Below the pieces are notes generated by a model. That model was not told where the DNA came from, made no database searches, and saw only the letters and a list, made by a program, of their open reading frames with translations. Below are positions 1 to 8,842 of a DNA stretch of 64,000 nucleotides, piece after piece. Position numbers and translations under genes: made by a program. Within the stretch, counting starts at the first letter, position 1; every line of letters starts with the position of its first letter. The stretch comes from Bolinopsis microptera (Eukaryota > Ctenophora > Tentaculata > Lobata > Bolinopsidae), in the NCBI RefSeq assembly GCF_026151205.1, contig NC_087080.1:14209337-14273336 (forward strand). The letters run 5' to 3'.

Positions 1-110
1 GGTACAGTATCTCCAAGAAGGTGACTAGAGGAAGCAGCTGATGTCTCGGTTACTAACCTGGTACAGTATCTCCAAGAAGGTAACTAGAGGAAGCAGCTGA
101 TGTCTCGGTT
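1..110. repeat. 59-bp tandem duplication across the end of ACSL exon i
   Basis: Bases 1-51 repeat 60-110 with one mismatch. The copied segment is the 3' end of the ACSL exon, and the unit boundary lies next to its donor at 57-56. The array may continue beyond the window. Confidence 0.9.
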
Positions 111-202
111 TGTCCGTACCCCTCCACTATGTTCGTTCCCATGACAGCTCTGAACCATTGTATCACGTGATCTTGCATGGGGGCTGATCCACTCATTATT
201 AT
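58..202 (-). CDS. ACSL: ACSL exon i (GYGQTE segment)
   Basis: This 145-nt exon encodes IIMSGSAPMQDHVIQWFRAV, then MGTNIVEGYGQTETSAAS and LLGDTVP. SGSAP and EGYGQTE are catalytic-domain motifs of the adenylate-forming superfamily. The acceptor is CTCCCAG and the donor CAG|GTTAGT. Reading through the donor gives an immediate stop, which supports splicing. A 59-bp duplicate of the exon end lies in the following intron at the window edge. Confidence 0.92.
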
Positions 203-3200
203 CTGGGAGATAAAAAAGGTAGAGATTTGGTAAGAAAACGGATTTAACTATCTTAACGTAGTTTTCGATTCAGAAAGCAAAATGATTACAATAATTCTAT
301 CGAGTGGAAGGTGCCTGCATTACAAACCTTGACTCTGCCTCCTAGTTTGTCCTGTATCTTCTTAAAGAAGAGTGTATCCCATACACTGTTGTTCCTCACA
401 ATCCCCCCTTCCACCTCCGCTACTTTACACCCAACTCCATAGTTAAACGCGTTCTGAAGAAAATATCGATTAAATTCTCACAATCCCCCCTTCCACCTTA
501 GCTACTTTACACCCAACTCCATAGTTAAACGCGTTCTGAAGAAAATATCGATTAAATCAAATGGTAAATATAGAAGTAGTGATGAGCAATTCTAGGAATT
601 GCGATTATTGAAAAACAGTTCACTGTCTTCAATTGTCTCGAACGTTAAAATTGCACAGTTGGCGTCACAATTTAAAACAATTCAATCAAATCGTTAACAA
701 AATCATTTCCCCTCAGACATAATCAATTAATCAATATCATCAACAAGATACAAGATACATACAACATGACATTGTAATACAGGGAACCTTGACAACGAAG
801 GGTTTCAGATCGAGCTGAGCGTTTACTTTATCGTACACTTTGTTAAGTACTCTGGGTACCGCCGGGAATATAGTGGGTTTCAGCTCCTGGATATCATCCA
901 GCAATAACTTGGTGTCACCTGACAAGGGAGGAGTTGAAATTAGTGAAGGAGGAGAGGGTACAGACTACACTGTACAACACGTGCATATTGTAGGGTACAG
1001 TGTACTACACTATACAACACGTGCATATTGTAGGGTACAGTGTACTACACTGTACAACACGTGCATACTGTAGAGTACATCACGTGCATATTGTAGGGTA
1101 CAGTGTACTACACTGTACTACACTGTATATTGTAGTGTACAACACGTGCATATTGTAGAGTACAGCAAGTGTTACAAGGAAGAACTAGCTACTAAATGTA
1201 GTTAGTTACTGTACAGTGTACCCCTTAATACCATGAGAGAAGCGGTAACAAGAATATGCCAACTTTGTGACTAGCCGGTCTATTGAAGTATCAAATTAAA
1301 ACATTATGCCTTATTATGATATGACAATATTACAAATCAGAGAGGTCGCTTATTGAGCAGCGAGATTATCTCACTCTGCCTGCAATCTGCATGTTTAATA
1401 GACATGCAGGCAGAGTGGGACAGCTAATAAGGATGTATTCTTAATATGAGTTACATAATGATATCAAGTAATGAGATAAAAATATGCTGTTATACTTATA
1501 GATAATCTGATATCATTATATATTATAATGACTTGTAGTAGTAGTAAGTAATAATTACCTCTAGAATACCCAATCTTGCCGCCCACAAACAGTACAATAC
1601 ACTCCGCAACAAAGCCGTACACGTGCGCCAGGGGCAGGTAGGAGATAACAGTCTGAACAGATTGTGAGGGACTGTTAACTTATTAAGTTATTACGTTATA
1701 AGGGTTACCAGCAATTATATAATATGATCTCTAAAACTGATTACTAATGACTAAAATGGCTTTACAAGCACTTCGTCATGTTCGTATCTAGTAATAACTG
1801 CTCTGATAATAATGATTCCAATAAAGCGTTGTATTGGGGGTGATGCAACGACCATTAATGACCATTAATGACCATTAATGACCATTAATGACCATTAATG
1901 ACCATTAATGACCATTAATGACCATTAATGACAATGTCAGTTTTGCCAAAATATCAAATACTGACATTAATGGTCATGTTTTTTTCGCACTTCCTGGAAC
2001 AAGAAGGACGGACACGAGGACCACTAAGAACCTACCTAAAGTTAACTATCAATAAGTAGACGGTATTTTACGTCTTGGAAGGGGATGAAAAGTTAATTTT
2101 ACAACCTTCTCAAACACTGATATTACCACATATTACAACTAACCCAATTATACCATAACAATTAATGAAGATCGCTATTTAAGCCCTACGTAAGAGAATT
2201 ATACTAATGATAACATCAAGCATCATCAAGCATCATCAAGCATCAAGGTACCGAGCAAGATTTAATTCCGATGAATGTTCTCCCAATCTAAACTTATAAT
2301 TGAACCATCCTGGGTCTTCACCCAACACTGGGAAGACATATCGCGCTCAATACAGATTGCCACCGCAGGTCTTCTCTCTCCCGATCGAGCATTTCCTTTT
2401 CTTTGTGATGCTTTAGATGTCTTAACAGATATAGAAAGCACTTTGCCCTGCACAACCGTGCGCCTTCTTTTTTCATCCTTGCCTGTTATGAGTATATCAG
2501 TTATTGTTCACCAACTTGCACCTCTTGAGCGTTGCATAGCTCTGGTTCTGCTAAACCTTTACAGACTGGGAGATACAACCCAATACTTGTATCCAAGGCA
2601 AGACCAAAAAATCTTTTCCTTCGGCTTTTCGCACCAAAGTTGGTCTTGCCTTGGTTACAATATTTGGTCACGGCAGACCGATAGTCTTCCCCCGAATTCT
2701 GACCTTAGTGGAGCTATCAACCAGCTCTTCGTCCTCATAATCAGAAAATTTGTCTTCACTCTCATGGTCTGATTCATCATCTGATTGTTGTTCACTAGTC
2801 ACTACCATATGAGAGTGGAAATTGGAGACTCTGCCGTCTTTCAGAAATAACATTTCCATTATCACCTGAAAAATACGAACTTCCATAACTAGAAGAGGAA
2901 ACAAAGAGTTCCTCTCCAATCTTGGATCCTCTTTTTAAGCTTTGGATAAGGTTACTCATCTTGACCGAACCTCCAAAATCAACAGCAATCTTTTTCTCTG
3001 GATGTTTGCTCCACTCAGAACGAAAGAGTGTATTCCCCCGGGTATGATCGGTTTTATGAACACTTGTACCACATTCAACATCAAGCGTATTCTCCACCTT
3101 TAATAGTCGGTTGTAACGACCCATGGCTTCAGGGATTCTTGTAGAGTCGATTTGTGTGCGTCTACCGGAGTGCCGTCCAACCCTAATAGAGCGAAGAGTT

Positions 3201-6200
3201 GTTCATTATGATCAGACGATAAAAACCACGGTACTACTGGTGCTTTGGGGTGATTACAAATCAAGTCGACAAAATACAAGACAAGTCCGTTAGCTGCGGT
3301 TATTAAGTCTTTGAAGCTTTCTCTAGTTATGAAGTTCTCGCTGGTATTGAATTTCTTCGAGTGTTCTCCCCACAGAGTGAAGAACGTGAAAACAGTCCAC
3401 GCATTTTCAGCTCTTTCTGAAACAGTCAGCGATTTGTCATAAAACACTGCCAGGAGCAAAACCCGGCCTTAAGATAGGCCGAGAGGCTCAGAAATCCTGC
3501 TTGTTTTAGAACATCCCATGTAGCCATTAGCTCTGCAGCACACTGCGGGTTTTGTCTATCAGAGTGCTGCAGAGTTGTAAGGGATACATAGTCTCTGAAT
3601 TCTTCACTTTCCGTAGCGAGTTTAAGAATCATCCCCCAGTTTATGGTGAACTTCGTGTCCTCGATCGAATCAGAATCGGCCATTATGATGAATCTAGTAC
3701 TGAGGTAATGGAGACAGTTAACCAGTTTTTTCAACACATGACAGATGTCCTGCATGGGAAAGTCTCCTGTTTTGTTGAAGTAAAATACTGGCGGGTACTC
3801 CAACTTCGACAGCTCGCTCTGACTGGCTGTTTTGACACAAAATGATCCGTTCATCTGTATTGACCTAAGCCGCTGATCTCCATGATCCGAAAAAAAAGTG
3901 ATCCGAAAAAATAGGGAACCATACACGTACAAAAAAGTACGAAACATGATTTCTCCCTCAATTAGTCAAGGCTACTGCCAGATATTTCAAAATTTGAGAT
4001 ATCTTATGACCATTAATGACCATTAATGACCATTAATGACCATTAATGACCATTAATGACCATTAATAACCATTAATGACCATTAATGACAATGTCAGTT
4101 TCGGAAAAATCTCAAATACTGACATTAATGGTCGTTGCATCCCCCCCGTTGTATTCACTACAAGCCCACTGTGAAACACACAATACAGTGTGAGATATTA
4201 CACACAATACAGTGTGAGATATTATACACAATACTGTGTGAGATACAGTAATGTAATAACTGGTAATATGATACCAGTGTATTGTTCAGTGCACTCTTCA
4301 CCAGTCATGCAATAAATAATGTAAATACTACAATACACAATGTAAATACTACAATAACTGATGTGCAAATACATTACAGCTGAAACAAACGGTGAGGAGT
4401 TGAACCATGTTCGTTTTGACACGCGACACTGATCATAGGGTCTGATTGGTCAATGCTGATCAGTTGCTGTCACGTGCTAGATAAAGTAACACGTGCTGTC
4501 ACGTGCTAGATAAAGTAAACCTCCTCACCAGATCTGTTTTCAATACTAGATAATCTAACTATAGTCTAGTCTAACTCACCTCTTCTTTGTTGAATTTGCC
4601 CTGGAACTTCCAGAGTTGTCTCCACTGCATCTTCATGCAGGACACGATGTTCTTGTGAGTTAGCTCGGCTCCCTTCGGTTTACCTGTAGTACCTGCAGAG
4701 TGTGTGTTACAGTGTGTTACAGTGTGTTACAGTGTGTTACAGTGTGTGTTACAGTGTGTTAGAGAGTGTGTGTTACAGTGCGTTAGAAAGTGTGTTACAG
4801 TGTGTGTTACAGTGTGTGTTACTGAATGAATAGTTACAGAGATCAGTTATTGCAGAATATAAATATCTTATATTTGTATATTAATCCGCATTACTTTATT
4901 ATGTGTGTATTAATCCGCATTACTAATAGTCCTTAGGACGGCTTTGTTACAATGTTAATTTATATAATGTAGTCAACATTCCTTACACTAAAGCTTAAAA
5001 TGGGGGGAAAAGTCATTCAGTCCTTAATTTATAAAGAAGTTTTAGATTTAATGTTTTAGCGGGTAACTTGGTGTAATTTCATGGTAAAATGATAATAAGT
5101 TACACTGATAACATGGTATTAACTAACCACTAGTGTAACAGATAATAGCAATAGTGTAACTAACCACTAGTGTAACAGATAATAGTGTAACTAACCGCTA
5201 GTGTAACAGATAATAGCAATATCGTCAGCAGTAGGTGGAGAGGACTTAAAGTCGGTAACTTTGGAGCCCAGAGATCTTACCTCGTCCCATTCCAGACACT
5301 GAAACAGTAAAACATTTTTATAATACATAATATATACAATACACAATATAATACAATATACAAAATACAATATAATACAATAGTATATACTTTACAAGAA
5401 TCTGGACAGAAACTTAGATAGGATTAATAAGAAACATATTCTTAAATTCTGACTGTAACAAATTTTATTGAATGTATTAACTGAGATAGGGGAATTGGAA
5501 ACATATTAAAAGCTGAGATAGGTTAATATTAAGTTAATATTAAGTCGTGTTTACATACAGCATGATGAGCATTATAATGTGATAGAATATGTAACCAGAT
5601 ATGTATTATGCAAAGCACGGGTTCTCACCTCTCATATTATCTTAATATTTGAGATAATTTAATATTAAATACAGAATGAGCCAGAAGCAACACGCGGAAC
5701 CTTTAAACAACTCACGGTATTCTATTCAAAATTGTACAAACATTTCAGGGATTACAGATATGAATGTAACTTAGATTCCTAAAAAGTTGCCAATCACAGT
5801 GTATGGCCTGCCACTCCCATTTCTTACTATTTCCACAATAATAATTTTTAATAACATTGGTTGTTGATATAAGCAGGATATAAATGCTTTATTTCTTTTC
5901 ATTTCATTAATAACAATATTTAGTAATTAGCTCAAAGCACTGCCATTTTCTTATGAAAATAGTGAAAAAGAGGGAGTGGCAAGCCACGCCCATTATGACA
6001 TTTCGAAATTGTACGTTATTTTCTGGAGATTTAAGTTAGCCCCATATCTCTCTTAAACCCTGTATTTGTGACAGTGCGACAGTGTGACAGTGTGACAGTG
6101 CGACAGTGTGACAGTGTGACAGTGTAACAGTGTGATAGTGCGACAATGCGACAGTGTAACAGTGTAACAGTGTGACAGTGTGACAGTGCGACAGTGTGAC

Positions 6201-8336
6201 AGTGTAACAGTGTGATAGTGCGACAATGCGACAGTGTGACAGTGTGACTCTAGGTGACCTTTATATTGAGAGAGCTCAGTTTGTGGAGATTTAAGTTAGC
6301 CCCATATCTCTCTTAAACTCTGTAGTCTGTACTTGTGAGAGTGTAACAGTGTGACAGTGTGAGAGTGTGACAGTGTAACAGTGTAACAGTGTGATAGTGC
6401 GACAATGCGACAGTGCGACAATGCGACAGTGTGGCAGTGTGGCAGTGTGACAGTGTAACAGTGTGACAGTGTAACAGTGTAACAGTGTGAAAGTGTAACA
6501 GTGTGACAGTGTAACAGTGTGACAGTGCGACAATGCGACAGTGTGACAGTGTGACAGTGCCACAGTGTGACTCTAGAGTCTAGGTGACCTTTATATTGAG
6601 AGAGCTCAGTTTGTGGAGAGTAGAAGAGTCGGTCACATGTCCTACTGAGATAACAGTTGTTATCTTGCACCCCTCTGTAACGAACTCTAGCAACCTCTCC
6701 ACACTGCCTAGGAGGGGGGGTGTTAGAATAATACACTATTTAGGGTGTTAGTTTAATAATCCTTATTAACTAATAATAATAATTATATATAATACTCGTT
6801 ATTAATTGTTAGAATTAACCAGACTGTGATTGTTATAATGTTATGAATATGATATTAATCAACTTATCATTCTGTGTAATGTACATTGTGTAGTTTCTTA
6901 AATCTTGAAACTACAGTTGTAGTACTTAAAGAACCATGTACATAATATTATGCAGTATAATGTGTTTGTGTGTATTTCTCACAGTAAACTTTAAAGCTTT
7001 TATCATATTATGTTGAAAGTAAAAGTTAAAATACACTAGATATTATATAACATCACAGTAATAAGTAGTTGTTACTGTGGTTGCTATGGTAACTATGGTT
7101 ACTTGTTACTGTGGTTACTATGGTTACTAATTAGTTGATGCTGTGGTTACTATGGTTACTGGTTAGTTGTTACTGTGCTTACTATGGTTACTGGTTAGTT
7201 GTTACTGTGGTTACTATGGTTACTTGTTAGTTGTTACTATGGTTATTTGTTAGTTTTTACTATAGTTAGTTGTTACTGTGGTTACTATGGTTACTTGTTA
7301 GTTGTTACTGTGGTTACTATGGTTACTAATTAGTTGTTACTGTGGTTACTATGGTTACTTGTTAGTTGTTACTGTGGTTACTATGGTTACTTGTTAGTTG
7401 TTACTGTGGTTACTATGGTTACTGGTTAGTTGTTACTGTGGTTACTGGTTAGTTGTTACTGTGGTTACTATGGTTACTTGTTAGTTGTTACTATGGTTAG
7501 TTGTTAGTTGTTACTTGTTAGTTGTTACTGTGGTTACTATGGTTACTTGTTAGTTGTTACTGTGGTTACTATGGTTACTTATTAGTTGTTACTGTGGTTA
7601 CTGGTTAGTTGTTACTGTGGTTACTATGGTTAATGGTTAGTTGTTACTTGTTAGTTGTTACTGTGGTTACTATGGTTACTATGGTTAATGGTTAGTTGTT
7701 ACTTGTTAGTTGTTACTCACTGTTTTGACACACCACAGCAGTCAGACCAGTCTCTTTCAGGATGTGACTCATCGCTTTGTCTCCTGAAAAACGGAATGTT
7801 TCATTTAAACCACATTAAATCTGCCGCAGTGATCCCCACGTGATGCCCTTATTAGGAGATGTAATTGTAGCGATCCCAACGTGATGCCCTTATTAGGAGA
7901 TGTAGCGATCCCAACGTGATGCCCTTATTAGGAGATGTAGCGATCCCAACGTGATGCCCTTATTAGGAGATGTAGCGATCCGCAGAAACTGAGTATTCTT
8001 CTGAGCTTATTTGTCTCTAGGGAGTTGTACTAAACACATCATTCTGACAAACTTCACTAGAATACATTTACACTTGAGTCAGAAATCAGAATGTATACAC
8101 TAGTATTAAGTATACGAGTGGGATAACGGTGGGATCATGAAGATTATATTGTATATAATATAATTTGTAGTAAGGAGTATGTAACTAATAACTAATAACT
8201 AATAACTAATAACGTATATTACCTAGTGTTAGGTAGAGGGGAACTGCGATATTACTGTTCCCGGTCGCCGCTTGCATTGTCATGTGCCACTGAGGCGAGT
8301 TCTTGGCGAATATACCCACCAGTGTTTCCTGGCCAC
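58..8336 (-). CDS. ACSL: Long-chain-fatty-acid--CoA ligase (ACSL type), nine internal exons of a partial gene
   Basis: The product should activate long-chain fatty acids to acyl-CoA using ATP, usually at ER, mitochondrial or peroxisomal membranes (family knowledge). Nine exons, read on the minus strand as 8336-8223, 7783-7721, 6707-6646, 5298-5196, 4692-4580, 1652-1559, 918-788, 453-328 and 202-58, join in frame into 951 nt (317 codons). All have AG acceptors and GT donors and compatible phases. Landmarks in order are VGIFAKNSPQW, AVPLYLTLGDKA, the AMP-binding signature ICYTSGTTGKPKG (split over two exons), SYLPLAHVYG, PTIFPAVPRVLNKVYDKV, IVRNNSVWDTLFFKKIQ and IIMSGSAP...EGYGQTETSA. Full ACSL proteins are about 650-720 residues, so roughly the middle half is present. 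The C-terminal exons lie beyond base 1. The N-terminal exons should lie upstream of 8336, but I found none between there and the satellite or beyond it. Assignment to the ACSL family is firm; the paralogue is not determined. Confidence 0.93.
328..453 (-). CDS. ACSL: ACSL exon h (IVRNNSVWD segment)
   Basis: This exon is exactly 42 codons and encodes NAFNYGVGCKVAEVEGGIVR, then NNSVWDTLFFKKIQ and DKLGGRVK. It matches the ACSL block 'G..RN.S.WD.L.F.K.Q..LGG.V'. The acceptor is TTTTCTTCAG and the donor AAG|GTTTGT. The acceptor region plus the 5' part of the exon is duplicated in tandem just upstream (477-557). Confidence 0.92.
395..557. repeat. 82-bp tandem duplication across the acceptor of ACSL exon h
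   Basis: Segment 395-476 is repeated at 477-557 with about two changes. Each copy contains the polypyrimidine tract, the CTTCAG acceptor and the first ~19 codons of the exon. In the outer copy the reading frame runs into a stop, so it looks non-coding. Confidence 0.9.
788..918 (-). CDS. ACSL: ACSL exon g (PTIFPAVPRVLNKVYDKV segment)
   Basis: This 131-nt exon encodes DTKLLLDDIQELKPTIFPAV followed by PRVLNKVYDKV and ends DLKPFVVK. It matches the ACSL block 'L.DD...L.PT.FP.VPRLLNR.YDK'. The acceptor is CTTGTCAG and the donor AAG|GTTCCC. A minisatellite at 960-1165 starts about 40 bp upstream of its acceptor. Confidence 0.93.
960..1165. repeat. Minisatellite in ACSL intron
   Basis: Several imperfect copies of a unit of about 50 bp are built from ACACTGTACAACACGTGCAT and ATTGTAGGGTACAGTGT. 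Copies vary in length. Confidence 0.8.
1559..1652 (-). CDS. ACSL: ACSL exon f (SYLPLAH segment)
   Basis: This 94-nt exon encodes TVISYLPLAHVYGFVAEC and continues through VGGKIGYSR. It corresponds to the highly conserved 'D..ISYLPLAH.FER' block and the following 'GA.IGF..GD'. The acceptor is CTGTTCAG and the donor GAG|GTAATT. The last base plus the next exon forms the glycine of GDTKLL. Confidence 0.92.
1828..4155 (-). mobile_element. DNA transposon with 8-bp target duplication (hAT- or P-like), inside ACSL intron
   Basis: The element proper is 1836-4147 (2312 bp). It is flanked by perfect direct repeats GTTGTATT at 1828-1835 and 4148-4155. Its ends are inverted: the left starts GGGGGTGATGCAACGACC, and the right read backwards starts GGGGGGGATGCAACGACC, with one mismatch. 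Both ends carry a tandem array of the 10-mer GACCATTAAT (about eight copies each, 1848-1933 and about 4008-4089) followed by a short AATGTCAGT...ACTGACATT hairpin. An 8-bp duplication is typical of hAT and P superfamilies. The coding remnant inside is on the minus strand, the same orientation as the host gene. I do not recognise the protein, so the superfamily is open. Confidence 0.82.
2262..3947 (-). pseudogene. Broken transposase-like coding remnant of the 2.3-kb element
   Basis: Open segments on the minus strand overlap in shifting frames: 3947-3426, 3459-3100, 3124-2795, 2919-2668 and 2453-2262. Protein-like passages include INWGMILKLATESEEFRDYV, PWFLSSDHNEQLFALLG, and an acidic stretch SDDESDHESEDKFSDYEDEE near the end. 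Segments 1 to 3 overlap by only 20-35 bp with frame changes, which looks like frameshifts rather than introns. SSDHNEQLFALL could be the surroundings of a catalytic acidic residue, but no DDE triad can be assigned. It is probably the element's own transposase, now inactive. I do not recognise the family. Confidence 0.5.
4580..4692 (-). CDS. ACSL: ACSL exon e (second part of the AMP-binding signature)
   Basis: This 113-nt exon starts GTTGKPKGAELTHKNIVSC and ends KFNKEE. TSGTTGKPKG is the ATP/AMP-binding P-loop motif of adenylate-forming enzymes. The acceptor is CTCTGCAG and the donor GAG|GTGAGT. The next intron, 1653-4579, contains the 2.3-kb transposon. Confidence 0.92.
4693..4825. repeat. 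GTGTTACA minisatellite
   Basis: Repeats of GTGTTACAGT and GTGTGTTACAGT lie directly upstream of the acceptor of ACSL exon e. Confidence 0.8.
5123..5220. repeat. Three tandem copies of the end of ACSL exon d with its donor
   Basis: The segment AACCRCTAGTGTAACAGATA occurs at about 5123-5150, 5160-5185 and 5191-5218. The innermost copy is the true exon end, with minus-strand donor at 5195-5194. The outer copies carry A in place of G at the base just inside the splice site (ACTAGTG|GTTAG). Confidence 0.85.
5196..5298 (-). CDS. ACSL: ACSL exon d (first part of the AMP-binding signature)
   Basis: This 103-nt exon, 34 codons plus one base, encodes CLEWDEVRSLGSK and ends PTADDIAIICYTS. The glycine completing TSG is split G|GT across the junction with the next exon. 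An internal GTAAGA looks like a donor, but reading through it keeps an ACSL-like frame, so I treat it as unused. The 3' end of this exon and its donor are copied twice more inside the following intron (5123-5185). Confidence 0.9.
5672..6062. mobile_element. Degenerate mariner-type MITE
   Basis: The left arm (starting CAGAATGAGCCAGAAGC) aligns with the inverted repeat of the mariner element at 8843, including AACTCACG, TTTCAG.GATTA and the CTATTTCCAC end. The right arm (about 5945-6062) carries the inverted counterpart GTGAAAAAGAGGGAGTGGCA. TA dinucleotides lie at both edges. The arms are diverged and there is no coding sequence. Confidence 0.6.
6068..6575. repeat. 8-bp ACAGTGTG minisatellite, duplicated as a block
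   Basis: Two runs of ACAGTGTG/ACAGTGCG/ACAGTGTA units lie at about 6068-6245 and 6340-6570. They are separated by a shared block (TCTAGGTGACCTTTATATTG ... GGAGATTTAAGTTAGCCCC), so a segment of about 265 bp including part of the neighbouring MITE was duplicated. Confidence 0.88.
6646..6707 (-). CDS. ACSL: ACSL exon c
   Basis: This 62-nt exon encodes SVERLLEFVTEGCKITTVIS and is flanked by acceptor CTCCTAG and donor TCA|GTAGGA. It fits the ACSL position 'LL..VE....LK.II'. Both flanking junctions join in phase with the neighbouring exons, which supports this short exon despite its modest similarity. Confidence 0.82.
7070..7715. repeat. GTTACTATGGTTACT minisatellite
   Basis: About 20 imperfect copies of a unit of about 30 bp (TTAGTTGTTACTGTGG plus TTACTATGGTTACT) run up to the donor of ACSL exon b. 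Confidence 0.88.
7721..7783 (-). CDS. ACSL: ACSL exon b
   Basis: This 63-nt exon encodes DKAMSHILKETGLTAVVCQN. It follows TLG in phase and ends with the first base of a serine codon completed by the next exon. The acceptor is TTTTTCAG and the donor A|GTGAGT. It corresponds to the ACSL segment (A..YI....A...V.D) between the TLG motif and the 'L...V' helix. A minisatellite of GTTACTATGGTTACT-like units starts directly next to its donor. Confidence 0.87.
7831..7980. repeat. 35-bp tandem repeat, four copies
   Basis: The unit is GATCCCAACGTGATGCCC plus TTATTAGGAGATGTAGC. The first copy is slightly longer. The array lies in the ACSL intron upstream of exon b. Confidence 0.88.
8223..8336 (-). CDS. 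ACSL: ACSL exon a (VGIFAKNSPQW segment)
   Basis: This 114-nt exon has acceptor CTATTTCAG and donor G|GTAATA. It begins with two bases of a codon and ends with one. It encodes GQETLVGIFAKNSPQW followed by a segment ending AVPLYLTLG. This matches the conserved ACSL stretch in which the enzyme 'IFA.N.PEW' motif precedes 'VPLYDTLG'. The D of YDTLG is replaced (YLTLG). Confidence 0.9.
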
Positions 8337-8842
8337 CTGAAATAGTGAAATATTTGTGTCTCATGAAATAGTGAAATAGTAAATTATCGGTCTCACGAAA
8401 TAGTGAAATATTAAATTATCGGTGTCTCCTGAAATAGTAAAATAGCAGTGTTCTCTAACACTATATGTTCCAATACGATACAAAAGAGTTGTAGGTAACA
8501 CGGGTAACAGATTCAAAATCTCTGCTCCTACGTTACTATACTTCCATGTTACCTACTCAATGTAGAAAGTGAGATGACACGTCACTCTGAAGAACTACAC
8601 TATATTGTATGTGTATTACACCTGATGACCTGATTCTGTATAGCTCTTTTAGGTAGAAAGAGGACAACAATCAAATCAGGGAGGGTAACACCAATACTCT
8701 ATAACCATTCTCTCTAGTCAATCTATTTTATACACCATCCTCATGTAGCCTGCTATACACTCACTATACTCATGGGACATACTCACCATACTCATAGCAC
8801 ATAGCTATCATATTAATTACCCAAGCAGCATTCTCCTATATA

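Noticed and set aside
6291-6736. Open frames rich in HCHTVTLSHC on the minus strand
   Set aside because: They read through the ACAGTGTG minisatellite. Only 6646-6707 within this region is a real exon, and it uses another frame.
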